Assembly (NCBI GenBank): GCA_944386335.1
Contig: CALXAQ010000147.1
Span: 1-35,025 of the forward strand
Direction: 5' to 3'
Source of the DNA: an uncultured Clostridia bacterium
GTDB lineage: Bacteria > Bacillota > Clostridia > TANB77 > CAG-508
DNA: 35,025 bases
Below the pieces are notes generated by a model. It worked only from the letters and a program-made list of their open reading frames with translations. It did no database searches and was not told the DNA's origin. The first letter of the stretch is position 1; each line of letters opens with the position of its first letter. The position numbers and the translations under genes are program-made. Shown in pieces: positions 8,248-16,893 of this stretch.

Positions 8248-9489
8248 ATGTGGGGAGATATTGCAATAGCATTCTTACTTGCTTTTATTACGGCATTTAT
8301 TTTAACACCATATACAATTAAAATTGCTAAAAAAATAGGTGCAGTAGATATACCAAAAGACGAGAGAAGAATGCATTCAAAACCTATGCCAAAATTTGGT
8401 GGTCCTGCTATTATAATTGGATTTTTAGTGTCTACCATTTATTTAATTATTACTAGTACGATAGAAGGAAATTTAGACCTATTTGGTCCAGAAAATTATG
8501 TAGGAAAGTTATTGGGATTTTTAGCAGGAATTCTTGTGCTTAGCATATTTTGTTTTTTTGATGATATAAAGGGGATACATCCATTAACTAAGTTATTAGG
8601 TCAATTAATTGCAGCAGGCATTGTAGTAGCTTCTGGAATTAGAATAGACAATTTTACTCTTCCTTTCTTTGAAGGAAATATTATGCTAAATCAAGTGTTT
8701 TCCATAGTATTAACAATGGGATGGATAGTAGGAATTACCAATGCCATTAATTTAATAGATGGTTTAGATGGGTTGTCAACGGGAATTGCCATTATATCCT
8801 GTGTATCCCTACTTATTATATTTTCTTTAAATGCTTCACCATTTATTGCCATTATCATAATTACTGCTTTAGTTGGTGCTTTGGCAGGATTTTTACCATT
8901 TAATTTTAACCCTGCCAAAACATTTATAGGAGATATAGGGTCTAATTTTATAGGATTTGCTTTGGCAATTGTTTCTATTTTAGGAGTAGCTAAAACGGCA
9001 ACTGCTTTTGTAGTTGTATTGCCAATTATTGTTTTAGGTTTACCAATATTAGATACATTATCTGCTATTGTTCGTAGAGTAATTAAAGGGAAATCTTTAA
9101 AAGCAGTATTACAAGCAGATAAAGGACATTTACATCATAAATTAATTGCAAAAGGATTTACACAGAAAGAGGCTGTGTTACTCTTATATGGAATTAGTGT
9201 AGCATGTGGAATGTTTGCTATTATTCTGTTTGAAAGTGATATTTGGAAAGCCATTTCTTTTGCATTAATGGTAATTGCTGTTATCTGTATTGGATATAAA
9301 GAATTTTTTAAGTTGAAAGAAGGTGAAAAAGGTATGTATAAATGTATAGCATGTGGATATATTTATGATCCAGAAATAGGGGATCCAGATGGAGGGATTG
9401 CACCAGGAACAAAATTTGAAGATATTCCAGAAGATTGGGTTTGCCCACTTTGTGGAGTAGGAAAAGATATGTTTGAGAAAATAGACTAA
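8248..9489 (+). CDS. TagO/WecA-type polyprenyl-phosphate GlcNAc-1-phosphate transferase fused to C-terminal rubredoxin
   Basis: 413 residues. Residues 1 to about 350 form a multi-pass membrane enzyme of the MraY/WecA/TagO family: RRMHSKPMPKFGG (about 31-43), FFDD (about 101-104), NAINLIDGLDGLS (about 164-176), GDIGSNFIGF and the HLHHKL motif (about 294-299). The HLHH form and the overall pattern fit TagO/WecA, which put GlcNAc-1-phosphate on undecaprenyl phosphate to start teichoic acid or other wall polymers. Residues 363-413 are a complete rubredoxin with iron ligands C366, C369, C399 and C402. The join is in frame without a stop. An internal ATG at 9334 preceded by GAAGGTGAAAAAGG might also give free rubredoxin. 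Strong SD (TAGGAGGT) and own promoter. Confidence 0.9.
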   Translation: MWGDIAIAFLLAFITAFILTPYTIKIAKKIGAVDIPKDERRMHSKPMPKFGGPAIIIGFLVSTIYLIITSTIEGNLDLFGPENYVGKLLGFLAGILVLSIFCFFDDIKGIHPLTKLLGQLIAAGIVVASGIRIDNFTLPFFEGNIMLNQVFSIVLTMGWIVGITNAINLIDGLDGLSTGIAIISCVSLLIIFSLNASPFIAIIIITALVGALAGFLPFNFNPAKTFIGDIGSNFIGFALAIVSILGVAKTATAFVVVLPIIVLGLPILDTLSAIVRRVIKGKSLKAVLQADKGHLHHKLIAKGFTQKEAVLLLYGISVACGMFAIILFESDIWKAISFALMVIAVICIGYKEFFKLKEGEKGMYKCIACGYIYDPEIGDPDGGIAPGTKFEDIPEDWVCPLCGVGKDMFEKID

Positions 9490-9516
9490 TATATTATGAA
9501 CTTTATGACGTTATAC

Positions 9517-9565
9517 TGAACCCAAAATGTTAGACAAAAAAGTTTAACAAGGAGGGTTCATTTTT
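9517..9565 (+). terminator. Two-tier hairpin with T-run: terminator or remnant of an insertion-sequence end
   Basis: TGAACCC (9517-9523) pairs with GGGTTCA (9554-9560), followed by TTTTT. Inside, TGTTAGAC (9528-9535) pairs with GTTTAACA (9542-9549) with one G-T pair. It lies between the fusion gene and the ctsR promoter and would terminate the upstream unit. Its sequence (TGAACCCAAAATGTTAGACA) also resembles ends of IS3-type elements, but no transposase is present. The rest of 9490-9614 shows nothing else. Confidence 0.55.
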
Positions 9566-9614
9566 CATCTAATACTTTGATTTCATGTTCAAATTAAAAA
9601 TTTCAAAAAAACTA

Positions 9615-9642
9615 TTGACAAATGAAAAAGAAGGAGTATAAT
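9615..9642 (+). promoter_or_regulatory. Sigma-A promoter of the ctsR operon
   Basis: Consensus TTGACA (9615-9620) and TATAAT (9637-9642) with a 16-base spacer. Transcription should begin around 9649, immediately before the CtsR boxes. Confidence 0.85.
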
Positions 9643-9652
9643 AAATAATAAA

Positions 9653-9675
9653 AGTCAAAGAAAGTCAAAGTCAAA
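9653..9675 (+). promoter_or_regulatory. CtsR operator
   Basis: The heptads AGTCAAA (9653-9659) and AGTCAAA (9663-9669) are separated by GAA, which matches the CtsR direct repeat (A/G)GTCAAA-NAN-(A/G)GTCAAA. A third AGTCAAA (9669-9675) overlaps the second by one base. The site covers the expected transcription start, so CtsR binding would block the promoter until heat or protein stress inactivates it. Confidence 0.88.
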
Positions 9676-9688
9676 AAGAGGCGATAAA

Positions 9689-10135
9689 ATGAGAATTACA
9701 GATCAAATAGAAGAATTTATTAAAGAACTATTCAATGAGGCAGATGATTATGTAGAAATACAAAGAAACGACTTAGCGGAGCAATTTAATTGTGTGCCAT
9801 CTCAAATTAACTATGTGATAGCTACGCGTTTTAAACCATCACAAGGGTATTACGTAGAAAGTAAACGTGGAGGTGGAGGACATATCACCATAAAAAAAGT
9901 AAATTTGAGTAAAAGCAACTACTTTATGCATATTATAGCTAGTATGGATGAAACATTAACAGCACAAGAAGTAGATATTTTTATTAGTAATTTCTTGTCC
10001 TATGAAATGATTACAAAAGAGGAAGCAAAATTGTTGAAGGTTGCTACAAGTGATAACGTACTTACTATTTCGCAACCAGAAAGAGATAAGATTCGAGCAA
10101 AAATATTCAAAAATATGATATTAAATTTAATTTAA
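9689..10135 (+). CDS. ctsR: Transcriptional repressor CtsR
   Basis: 148 residues. The N-terminal winged-helix region (EIQRNDLAEQFNCVPSQINYVIATRF) and the glycine-rich wing SKRGGGGHITI match CtsR, the class III heat-shock repressor; the C-terminal half is the dimerisation and regulatory domain. The SD AGAGGCG precedes the ATG. It is first in the ctsR-mcsA-mcsB-clpC operon and lies directly behind its own operator, so it is autoregulated. Confidence 0.96.
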   Translation: MRITDQIEEFIKELFNEADDYVEIQRNDLAEQFNCVPSQINYVIATRFKPSQGYYVESKRGGGGHITIKKVNLSKSNYFMHIIASMDETLTAQEVDIFISNFLSYEMITKEEAKLLKVATSDNVLTISQPERDKIRAKIFKNMILNLI

Positions 10136-10201
10136 GTAATGTGAACATCTGCCAAATGGGTCATACTTTTTGTCAGAAATTCACAAAAAGGAGTGATAAT
10201 T

Positions 10202-10786
10202 ATGTTATGTCAAAATTGTGGAAAAAGAGAAGCAAATATTAAATATACACAGATTATTAATGGAGTAAAAAGAGAGATGTCTCTTTGTGAAAATTGTGCA
10301 AAAGAGTTAGGAGTAGAAGATATTCATTTTAATATGCCTATTAGCTTTTCTAGTTTTTTAAGTGACTTTTTAGAGCCATATGATTCACAAAGCAACTTTA
10401 TGACAAATTTTTTAGCACCACAAACATTACTTTGTGAAAATTGTCAAAGTACTTATGAGGATTTCTTAAAAGAAGGTAAATTTGGATGTGAAGAATGCTA
10501 TGAAGATTTTTCTAGCAAAATTGATCCTTTATTAAAAAATATTCATGGAGTAAATAGACATGTGGGAAGAGTAAGTAAGTGGTTAAATAAAAACACAGAG
10601 GAGCATGTAAAAGAGAGTAAAGAAAAATTGAAAAAAACGGATAAGAAAGTGATAGAAAAGGAAGAAAGAATGCAAACTTTAAAGAAAAAATTGGAACAAG
10701 AAATTAAAGAAGAACGTTATGAAGATGCAGCGAAAACAAGAGATGAAATAAAAAAGATAGAAAATAGCGAAAAAGGAGGCAAATAA
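10202..10786 (+). CDS. mcsA: McsA, zinc-finger activator of McsB
   Basis: 194 residues from ATG 10202, 9 bases after AAAAGGAG; an in-frame GTG at 10193 directly follows the SD and is unlikely. Two pairs of CxxC motifs occur in the N-terminal half (CQNC...CENC and CENC...CEEC), the zinc-binding arrangement of McsA. A Lys/Glu-rich helical linker leads to a C-terminal UVR motif (EERYEDAAKTRDEIKKIE). McsA stimulates the McsB arginine kinase and takes part in CtsR inactivation. Its stop overlaps the mcsB start by one base (TAATG). Confidence 0.94.
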   Translation: MLCQNCGKREANIKYTQIINGVKREMSLCENCAKELGVEDIHFNMPISFSSFLSDFLEPYDSQSNFMTNFLAPQTLLCENCQSTYEDFLKEGKFGCEECYEDFSSKIDPLLKNIHGVNRHVGRVSKWLNKNTEEHVKESKEKLKKTDKKVIEKEERMQTLKKKLEQEIKEERYEDAAKTRDEIKKIENSEKGGK

Positions 10787-11805
10787 TGGCAAGTTGGTAT
10801 TTAGAAACAGGTAAGGTAGATGGAGATATTGTAGTAAGTTCTAGAATACGATTAGCTAGAAATATAAAAGGTATTCCTTTTGAAACAAAAGCTACAGATA
10901 GACAAAAACAAGAGATATTAGGAAAAGTAAAATATATTACTCCAAGTATAGGATATGGTTTGCAATATTTTTCCATGAAGGATATGGATGATATTACCAA
11001 GATGAGTTTTGTAGAAAAACATTTAATTAGTCCAGAAATGGCATTGCGAAAGGACCAAGAAAACATAGGAATTTTACTAAATAAAGAAGAAAATATTTGT
11101 ATAATGCTAAATGAAGAAGATCATCTTCGCTTGCAAGTGTTTAGTTCAGGATTGGAATTACAAAATACCATGCAATTAGCGATAGAAATAGAAGAAAAAA
11201 TAGATGAAATGTTACCATTTTCTTGCAGTAAGGAATATGGTTATTTAACTGCTTGCCCTACGAATGTGGGAACAGGACTTAGAGCATCTGTTATGGTACA
11301 TCTGCCAGCGTTAAAATTAACAGGGAATATTTCTAAAATTTTGCATATTGTTAATAATTTTGGTATGACGATTCGAGGTGTTTATGGAGAAGATACCAAA
11401 AGTCAAGGTGATATGTATCAGATTTCTAATAATCAAACTTTAGGCATTACAGAAAAAGAAATTATAACCAACTTAGAGAATATTACAAAAAAGGTGGTAG
11501 AACAAGAAAGACTCGCAAGAAAGTATTTAAAAAAAGAACCAATAGAATTACAAGATAGAGTATATAGAGCTTTTGGGATCTTGCGTTATGCTACAAAATT
11601 AAATTCTGAGGAGGCGGAAGATTTATTATCAGACATTAAATTAGGAACAGATTTGGGCATTATAGAGGAATTAACAGATAGTAAAGTAAAAGAATTAGAA
11701 TTATATTTAAAACCAGCAAACCTACAAAAAAGAGTAGGAAAGGCATTAACTGGCTTTGACAGAGACTTAGAAAGAGCAAAAGTAGTAAAACAAATTATTG
11801 GTTAG
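10786..11805 (+). CDS. mcsB: Protein-arginine kinase McsB
   Basis: 339 residues, the normal McsB length. Phosphagen-kinase-related motifs are present: VVSSRIRLARNIKGIPF (about 17-33), the loop CPTNVGTGLRASVMVHLPAL (about 157-176) and RGVYGE. McsB phosphorylates arginine residues on CtsR and on damaged proteins, tagging the latter for ClpCP. The C-terminal part (about 260-339) is helical, as in the family. Translationally coupled to mcsA through TAATG, with the SD AAAGGAGG inside the mcsA end. Confidence 0.96.
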   Translation: MASWYLETGKVDGDIVVSSRIRLARNIKGIPFETKATDRQKQEILGKVKYITPSIGYGLQYFSMKDMDDITKMSFVEKHLISPEMALRKDQENIGILLNKEENICIMLNEEDHLRLQVFSSGLELQNTMQLAIEIEEKIDEMLPFSCSKEYGYLTACPTNVGTGLRASVMVHLPALKLTGNISKILHIVNNFGMTIRGVYGEDTKSQGDMYQISNNQTLGITEKEIITNLENITKKVVEQERLARKYLKKEPIELQDRVYRAFGILRYATKLNSEEAEDLLSDIKLGTDLGIIEELTDSKVKELELYLKPANLQKRVGKALTGFDRDLERAKVVKQIIG

Positions 11806-11820
11806 GAAGGAGTGATTAGT

Positions 11821-14301
11821 ATGATGTATTATAAGTTTACTAAAAGAGCTGAAAAAGCCATTGAAATAGCAAATGAACTTGCTATAGAATTAGGACATGA
11901 TTATATAGGAACAGAACACATATTATATGGGTTATCTAAGGAAGGTAATGGAGTGGCTAGTAAAGTGCTAGAAAATCAAGGAGTAACACCAGAGGCTATT
12001 TTAGGTGAAATTGAAGATTTAGTGGGGAAAGGAGAAGATGGTACACAGGAAGAAAATGTTACAATAGGATTTACTCCACGAACTAAAAGAGTAATAGAGA
12101 ATGCTTTTGTAGAGGCTCGTAAATTAGGAACAGATTACATAGGAACAGAGCATCTATTAATTGGAATTATGAGAGAAGGAGATAGTATTGCTGTTAGAAT
12201 TATGCTAAATTTACAGGTAAACCCACAAAGATTATACAATGAGATTGTAAAAGTAATTAATGAAGACGATTCAGCAGGGAAAATAGATAAAACAAGGGGC
12301 AATACTAAAACCAATAATAGTTTTCATCAAACTACTACATTAAATCAATTTGGTAGTGATTTAACAAAACAAGCAGAAAAAGGAAAATTAGATCCTGTTA
12401 TTGGAAGAAAAAATGAAATAGAAAGAGTAACACAAATTTTATCAAGACGAACCAAAAACAATCCTTGTTTGATAGGAGAGCCAGGTGTTGGAAAAACAGC
12501 AGTAGTGGAAGGCTTGGCACAAAGAATTGTGGCAGAAGATGTACCAGAACTATTAAAAGGAAAAAGAGTGGTAAGCTTGGATATTTCAAGTATGGTAGCA
12601 GGAGCAAAATATAGAGGAGACTTTGAAGAGAGAATCAAAAAATGCTTAAATGAAGTAAAAAAAGCAGGAGATGTCATTTTATTTATTGATGAAATTCACA
12701 CTATAGTAGGGGCAGGATCTGCAGAAGGAGCAGTAGATGCGGCTAATATCTTAAAGCCACTATTAGCAAGGGGAGAAGTACAGGTAATAGGTGCTACTAC
12801 CTTAAATGAATATAGAAAATATATTGAAAAAGACAGTGCATTGGAAAGAAGATTTAGCCCTGTCACAGTGGCAGAGCCAACTGCAGAGGATACTATTAAA
12901 ATACTAGAAGGTTTAAGAGATAAATATGAAGCACATCATAATGTAAAAATCACAAAAGAAGCAATAGAAGCAGCAGTAAACTTATCTGTAAGATATATTA
13001 ATGATAGGTTCTTGCCAGATAAAGCCATAGATTTAATTGATGAGGCAGCATCTCGTGTTAGAATGAAAACCTATACAATGCCAGATAGCATTAAAGCACT
13101 AGAAGAAAATTTAGAGATTATCAAGAAAGATAAAGAAGAAGCTATTCGTAAACAGGATTTTGAAAAAGCAGCAAAATTAAGAGATAAACAACATAGTAGT
13201 GAAGAAAAACTAGAAAAAGAGAAACAAAAATGGGCAAATAAAAATAGTAAATCTATTGTACAACTAACAGCAGAAGATATTGCAGAAGTAATTAGTAACT
13301 GGACTAGAATTCCTGTACAAAAAATTACAGAGGATGAAAATATAAAACTAAAAAACTTAGAAAAAATATTGCATGAAAGAGTAGTAGGACAAAACGAAGC
13401 AGTAGAGGCTGTAGCAAAAGCCATTAGACGTAGCAGAGTAGGACTTCAAGATCCCAATAGACCAATTGGCTCTTTCCTATTCTTAGGACCTACTGGTGTA
13501 GGAAAAACGGAATTATCTAAAGCATTAGCACAAAGTTTATTCGGTAGCAGTGATAGTATGATTCGTATGGATATGTCGGAATATATGGAACCACATTCTG
13601 TAGCAAAATTAATTGGTTCTCCTCCAGGATATGTAGGATATGATGAGGGAGGACAATTAACAGAAAAAATAAGAAGACAGCCATATTCTGTTATCTTGTT
13701 TGACGAAATTGAAAAAGCACATCCAGATGTTATGAATATGCTACTTCAAATATTAGATGATGGACGTTTAACAGATAGCAATGGCAGAGTAGTAAACTTT
13801 AAAAATACGGTTATTATTATGACATCTAATGTAGGGGCAAGATTAATTACAGATAAGAAATCCTTAGGATTTGCTGAGAATAAAATAGAAGAAAAAGAAG
13901 AGCAAAAAGAATATGAAGATACTAAAAAGGAAGTAATGGCAGAACTAAAAAGGCAGTTTAGACCAGAGTTTATTAACCGTATAGATGAAATTATTGTATT
14001 CCATAAATTACAAAAACAAGAAATGCTAGAAATTGTAGATATTATGCTAAAAGAAGTACAAAAACGAATGGAAAAACAAGATATTTCTATAGAAATAGAC
14101 GAAGCGGTAAAAGACAAAATTATGGAAAAGGGAATAGACCAAAATTTTGGTGCAAGACCACTAAGAAGAACTATTCAAACCATGGTAGAAGATAAGATAG
14201 CAGAAAGCATATTAGATGGTGTTATCCAAAAAGGCAATAAAGCCAAAATGACAGTAGGAGAAGATGGAGAAATTCATATAGCACAAGAAGTAAAAGCATA
14301 A
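11821..14301 (+). CDS. clpC: ATP-dependent Clp protease ATPase subunit ClpC
   Basis: 827 residues from ATG 11821 (SD GGAAGGAG; an in-frame GTG at 11812 overlaps the SD). Domains in order: two ClpN repeats (about 1-145), first AAA+ module with GEPGVGKT (about 219-226) and Walker B ILFIDEIHT, a UVR-containing middle (DFEKAAKLRDKQ, about 447-458), second AAA+ module with GPTGVGKTE (about 557-565), and the C-terminal D2-small domain. ClpC unfolds arginine-phosphorylated and damaged proteins for ClpP. Last gene of the CtsR operon, followed by a terminator. Confidence 0.97.
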   Translation: MMYYKFTKRAEKAIEIANELAIELGHDYIGTEHILYGLSKEGNGVASKVLENQGVTPEAILGEIEDLVGKGEDGTQEENVTIGFTPRTKRVIENAFVEARKLGTDYIGTEHLLIGIMREGDSIAVRIMLNLQVNPQRLYNEIVKVINEDDSAGKIDKTRGNTKTNNSFHQTTTLNQFGSDLTKQAEKGKLDPVIGRKNEIERVTQILSRRTKNNPCLIGEPGVGKTAVVEGLAQRIVAEDVPELLKGKRVVSLDISSMVAGAKYRGDFEERIKKCLNEVKKAGDVILFIDEIHTIVGAGSAEGAVDAANILKPLLARGEVQVIGATTLNEYRKYIEKDSALERRFSPVTVAEPTAEDTIKILEGLRDKYEAHHNVKITKEAIEAAVNLSVRYINDRFLPDKAIDLIDEAASRVRMKTYTMPDSIKALEENLEIIKKDKEEAIRKQDFEKAAKLRDKQHSSEEKLEKEKQKWANKNSKSIVQLTAEDIAEVISNWTRIPVQKITEDENIKLKNLEKILHERVVGQNEAVEAVAKAIRRSRVGLQDPNRPIGSFLFLGPTGVGKTELSKALAQSLFGSSDSMIRMDMSEYMEPHSVAKLIGSPPGYVGYDEGGQLTEKIRRQPYSVILFDEIEKAHPDVMNMLLQILDDGRLTDSNGRVVNFKNTVIIMTSNVGARLITDKKSLGFAENKIEEKEEQKEYEDTKKEVMAELKRQFRPEFINRIDEIIVFHKLQKQEMLEIVDIMLKEVQKRMEKQDISIEIDEAVKDKIMEKGIDQNFGARPLRRTIQTMVEDKIAESILDGVIQKGNKAKMTVGEDGEIHIAQEVKA

Positions 14302-14310
14302 TAAAAAAAG

Positions 14311-14349
14311 AAGCACAGTCGCAAAAATATTTTGGATTGTGCTTTTTTT
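14311..14349. terminator. Bidirectional terminator between clpC and the cation transporter
   Basis: AAGCACAGT pairs with ATTGTGCTT (one G-T pair) across an AT-rich loop; seven T residues follow on the plus strand, and an A-run before the stem gives a T-run on the minus strand. It ends clpC and the convergent minus-strand gene that stops at 14357. Confidence 0.8.
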
Positions 14350-14356
14350 CAATTTT

Positions 14357-15214
14357 TTAAACAGGATTTACATGAATTTGTGTCTGGTATACTTTATCTA
14401 ATTTAGAAATTTCTTTTTCTAATTGATCAGCTAAAGCATGACTTTCAAAGGTAGATAAATTTCCATCAACAGAAATAGTAAGAATTACCATATATTGATA
14501 ACCTACAGGAGTAGTATAAAAATGGCTTATTTTTTGAACTTGCTCACAACTTTGTACAATTTGTAAAATTAAATCCTTTGTATCTTCATCAATGGAGCGA
14601 TCCATTAACACATTGTAACTTTCTATTAATATTTTAAGACCAGTATAGGCAATCCAAATAGAGATACCAATTCCAACAATACCATCCATCCAATTCCAAG
14701 AAATAAGAGAAGCAAGAACCGATAAAAGGGTAAAAGAAGTAACAATACAGTCGTTACGATGATCTTTTCGATTAGCTTCTAACAAAATGTTCTGACATTT
14801 TTTAGCTAAGTTACTTGTATAAAAATAAAGAGCCATTTTTACAGCAATGGTAATAATACAAACAAGGATTAGTATCCACGAAAAAGTCATGTAACTTCCA
14901 AAAATAAGTGAAAAAATAGAGTCATATAGTAACTTAAAAGCAACAACTATCATAGAAATGCTAATAAATAAAGAAAAGATATATTCTGCCTTTCCATGCC
15001 CAAAATTATGAGAGTCATCTTGTGGTTCACTAGCAATTTTGTTTCCAATCCATGTCATTAGAGAGGCAAAAATATCTCCTGCACTATTGGCACTATCTGC
15101 AATCATAGCTTGGCTATGTGTCATAAATCCAATACTACCTTTTATCAACAGTAAAAAAATATTTCCTAAAATGCCTAAAATCCCAGCCTTTTTAGTAATT
15201 TGATAACGTTCCAT
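14357..15214 (-). CDS. Cation diffusion facilitator family transporter (possibly Mn2+ efflux)
   Basis: 285 residues. Six membrane segments are expected in the N-terminal 200 residues, followed by a cytoplasmic metal-sensing domain (about 205-285). Family motifs: IADSANSAGDIFASL in TM2, HNFGHGKAEY in the loop, and NRKDHRNDCIVTS in TM5. CDF proteins exchange divalent metal for protons. The TM2 pattern NxxxD with TM5 DxxxD resembles the manganese-type branch rather than the zinc type, so Mn2+ efflux is an inference. SD GGAG lies upstream of the ATG on this strand. It is a single gene, with a terminator on each side. Confidence 0.88.
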   Translation of the reverse strand: MERYQITKKAGILGILGNIFLLLIKGSIGFMTHSQAMIADSANSAGDIFASLMTWIGNKIASEPQDDSHNFGHGKAEYIFSLFISISMIVVAFKLLYDSIFSLIFGSYMTFSWILILVCIITIAVKMALYFYTSNLAKKCQNILLEANRKDHRNDCIVTSFTLLSVLASLISWNWMDGIVGIGISIWIAYTGLKILIESYNVLMDRSIDEDTKDLILQIVQSCEQVQKISHFYTTPVGYQYMVILTISVDGNLSTFESHALADQLEKEISKLDKVYQTQIHVNPV

Positions 15215-15310
15215 TATCTTTACTCCTATATTTCTAATCTATTTAAGTTTAGTAATTAGTATACCATAAAATTAAGAAAAAGCAAGAAAAACTCTTTTTT
15301 CAATTTAATG

Positions 15311-15346
15311 AAAAAAGACTTCCTAAATAAGCGAAGTCTTTTTTTT
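15311..15346 (-). terminator. Terminator downstream of the 109-residue gene
   Basis: AAAAAGACTT and AAGTCTTTTT form a stem around a 12-base loop (CCTAAATAAGCG). The flanking A-run on the left gives a T-run on the minus strand, just after the stop of the gene ending at 15345. It may work in both directions. The rest of 15215-15310 is AT-rich and should hold the promoter of the minus-strand transporter; none is clear. Confidence 0.7.
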
Positions 15347-15674
15347 AGAAAAATCTCTCTATATCAATGAAAAAATGAGGAGATTCTATCCGCCCTACAT
15401 CAGCTACGTCGGCAATAATGAAGGCTTCTTGATGATTGCCAACTTTATGAAAATAAACCAAGTTGTTAAAGACAGAATATTTCTTTTGACAATATTCATA
15501 CTCTTGGCTAAAACTAAGTTCATAAGATGTACCTGCAACTACAAGAAACACTTTATTAATCCAACCCACTTCTTCTGAAATAGGAACAGAAACGAAAGTT
15601 CCAATATTCATTTCCTCATCGGCATAGGGATTTTCATCACAAACTGTTGGAAGTATAAAAATAGAATTATCCAT
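15345..15674 (-). CDS. Uncharacterised 109-residue protein
   Basis: Not recognised. It is a soluble, acidic, aromatic-rich protein with no signal peptide, membrane segment or metal cluster. A strong SD (AGGAGGA) lies about 8 bases before the ATG on the minus strand and a terminator follows its stop, so it looks like a real monocistronic gene. A candidate promoter on the minus strand (TTGCTT, 17 bases, TATATA) lies at about 15713-15741. Alternating hydrophobic and charged stretches suggest a mostly beta fold. No function can be proposed. Confidence 0.72.
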   Translation of the reverse strand: MDNSIFILPTVCDENPYADEEMNIGTFVSVPISEEVGWINKVFLVVAGTSYELSFSQEYEYCQKKYSVFNNLVYFHKVGNHQEAFIIADVADVGRIESPHFFIDIERFF

Positions 15675-15827
15675 TTTTTTTCCTCCTATTGCTAAAACAA
15701 CGAGTTACTTTTATATACACTATAACACCTTAGCAAGCAAATGTCTAGTAAAAATGAGAAAATCATAAAAGTATTGAAAAAAAATAGAATATGTGATATA
15801 AATGAGCTATACGGAAATGAGGAAAAA

Positions 15828-16853
15828 ATGAAAAATATAAAAGATTATACATTGGAAGAACTAAAAGAGCAATTAGCAAAAATGGGGGAAAAACCATTTA
15901 GAGCAGAGCAAATTTTCGCATGGTTATATGTAGAAAAAGTAAAAGAATTTGGAGAAATGACAAATCTTTCTAAAGAATTGAGAGGAAAATTACAAAAAGA
16001 ATTTACTATGTGTAATGCGAATATTTTGCAAAAACAAGAATCCGTAGATGGAACCAAAAAATATTTATTAGATTTGTTAGATGGTAACGCTATTGAAACA
16101 GTATTAATGCAATATCATTATGGAAAAACAATTTGTGTTTCTTCCCAAGTAGGATGTAAAATGGGGTGTAAGTTTTGTGCATGTACTGGAATACCATTTA
16201 TTAGAAATTTAACGGCAGGAGAAATTATAGAAGAAATCATAGCAGTAGAACAAGATACGAAAGAGAAAATCTCTAACGTGGTATTTATGGGAATTGGAGA
16301 GCCACTAGATAATTATGATAATGTGATAAAAGCCATTCGAATTATGAATCATCCCAAAGGGTTAAATATTGGAGCAAGACATATTAGCATTTCTACAAGT
16401 GGATTAGTTCCTAAAATATATAAGTTAGCTAAGGAAAATATTCCTTGTACACTATCTATCTCACTACATGCTACGAATAATGAAAAAAGAAGTAGTATGA
16501 TGCCAGTAAATAAAACTTATCCTATAGAAGAATTAATGAAAGCTTGCAGAGATTATTTAAAAGAAGGAGGAAAAAGAATTTCTTTTGAATATGCCTTGGC
16601 AAAAGAAAATAATGATGCACTAGGAGATGCTAAAGAGTTAGTAAAATTGTTAAACGGAATGCTATGTCATGTGAATTTAATACCAATTAATCCTATTGAA
16701 AATGGAAAATTTTATAAAAGTACAATGGAAAATATTATTCGCTTTCGCGATTATTTAAATGCACATGGTATTGTAGCTACCATTCGAAGAGAATTAGGAA
16801 GTGATATAGATGCAGCTTGTGGGCAATTAAGAAGAAAGAGATTAAACAAATGA
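15828..16853 (+). CDS. rlmN: Dual-specificity RNA methyltransferase RlmN
   Basis: 341 residues from ATG 15828, preceded by GAGGAAAAA. An in-frame ATG at 15741 would add 29 residues but has no ribosome site, and the family begins at MKNIKDYTLEELKEQ. The radical-SAM motif CKMGCKFCAC (about 109-118) and the conserved C-terminal Cys in DAACGQLR are present. RlmN makes m2A at 23S rRNA A2503 and at A37 of some tRNAs using two SAM molecules. It opens the rlmN-prpC-prkC-rsgA-rpe group typical of Bacillota. Stops with TGA. Confidence 0.95.
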   Translation: MKNIKDYTLEELKEQLAKMGEKPFRAEQIFAWLYVEKVKEFGEMTNLSKELRGKLQKEFTMCNANILQKQESVDGTKKYLLDLLDGNAIETVLMQYHYGKTICVSSQVGCKMGCKFCACTGIPFIRNLTAGEIIEEIIAVEQDTKEKISNVVFMGIGEPLDNYDNVIKAIRIMNHPKGLNIGARHISISTSGLVPKIYKLAKENIPCTLSISLHATNNEKRSSMMPVNKTYPIEELMKACRDYLKEGGKRISFEYALAKENNDALGDAKELVKLLNGMLCHVNLIPINPIENGKFYKSTMENIIRFRDYLNAHGIVATIRRELGSDIDAACGQLRRKRLNK

Positions 16854-16893
16854 GAAGAAAAATAAACAAAAAACAATATGGGAGGATAAAACG

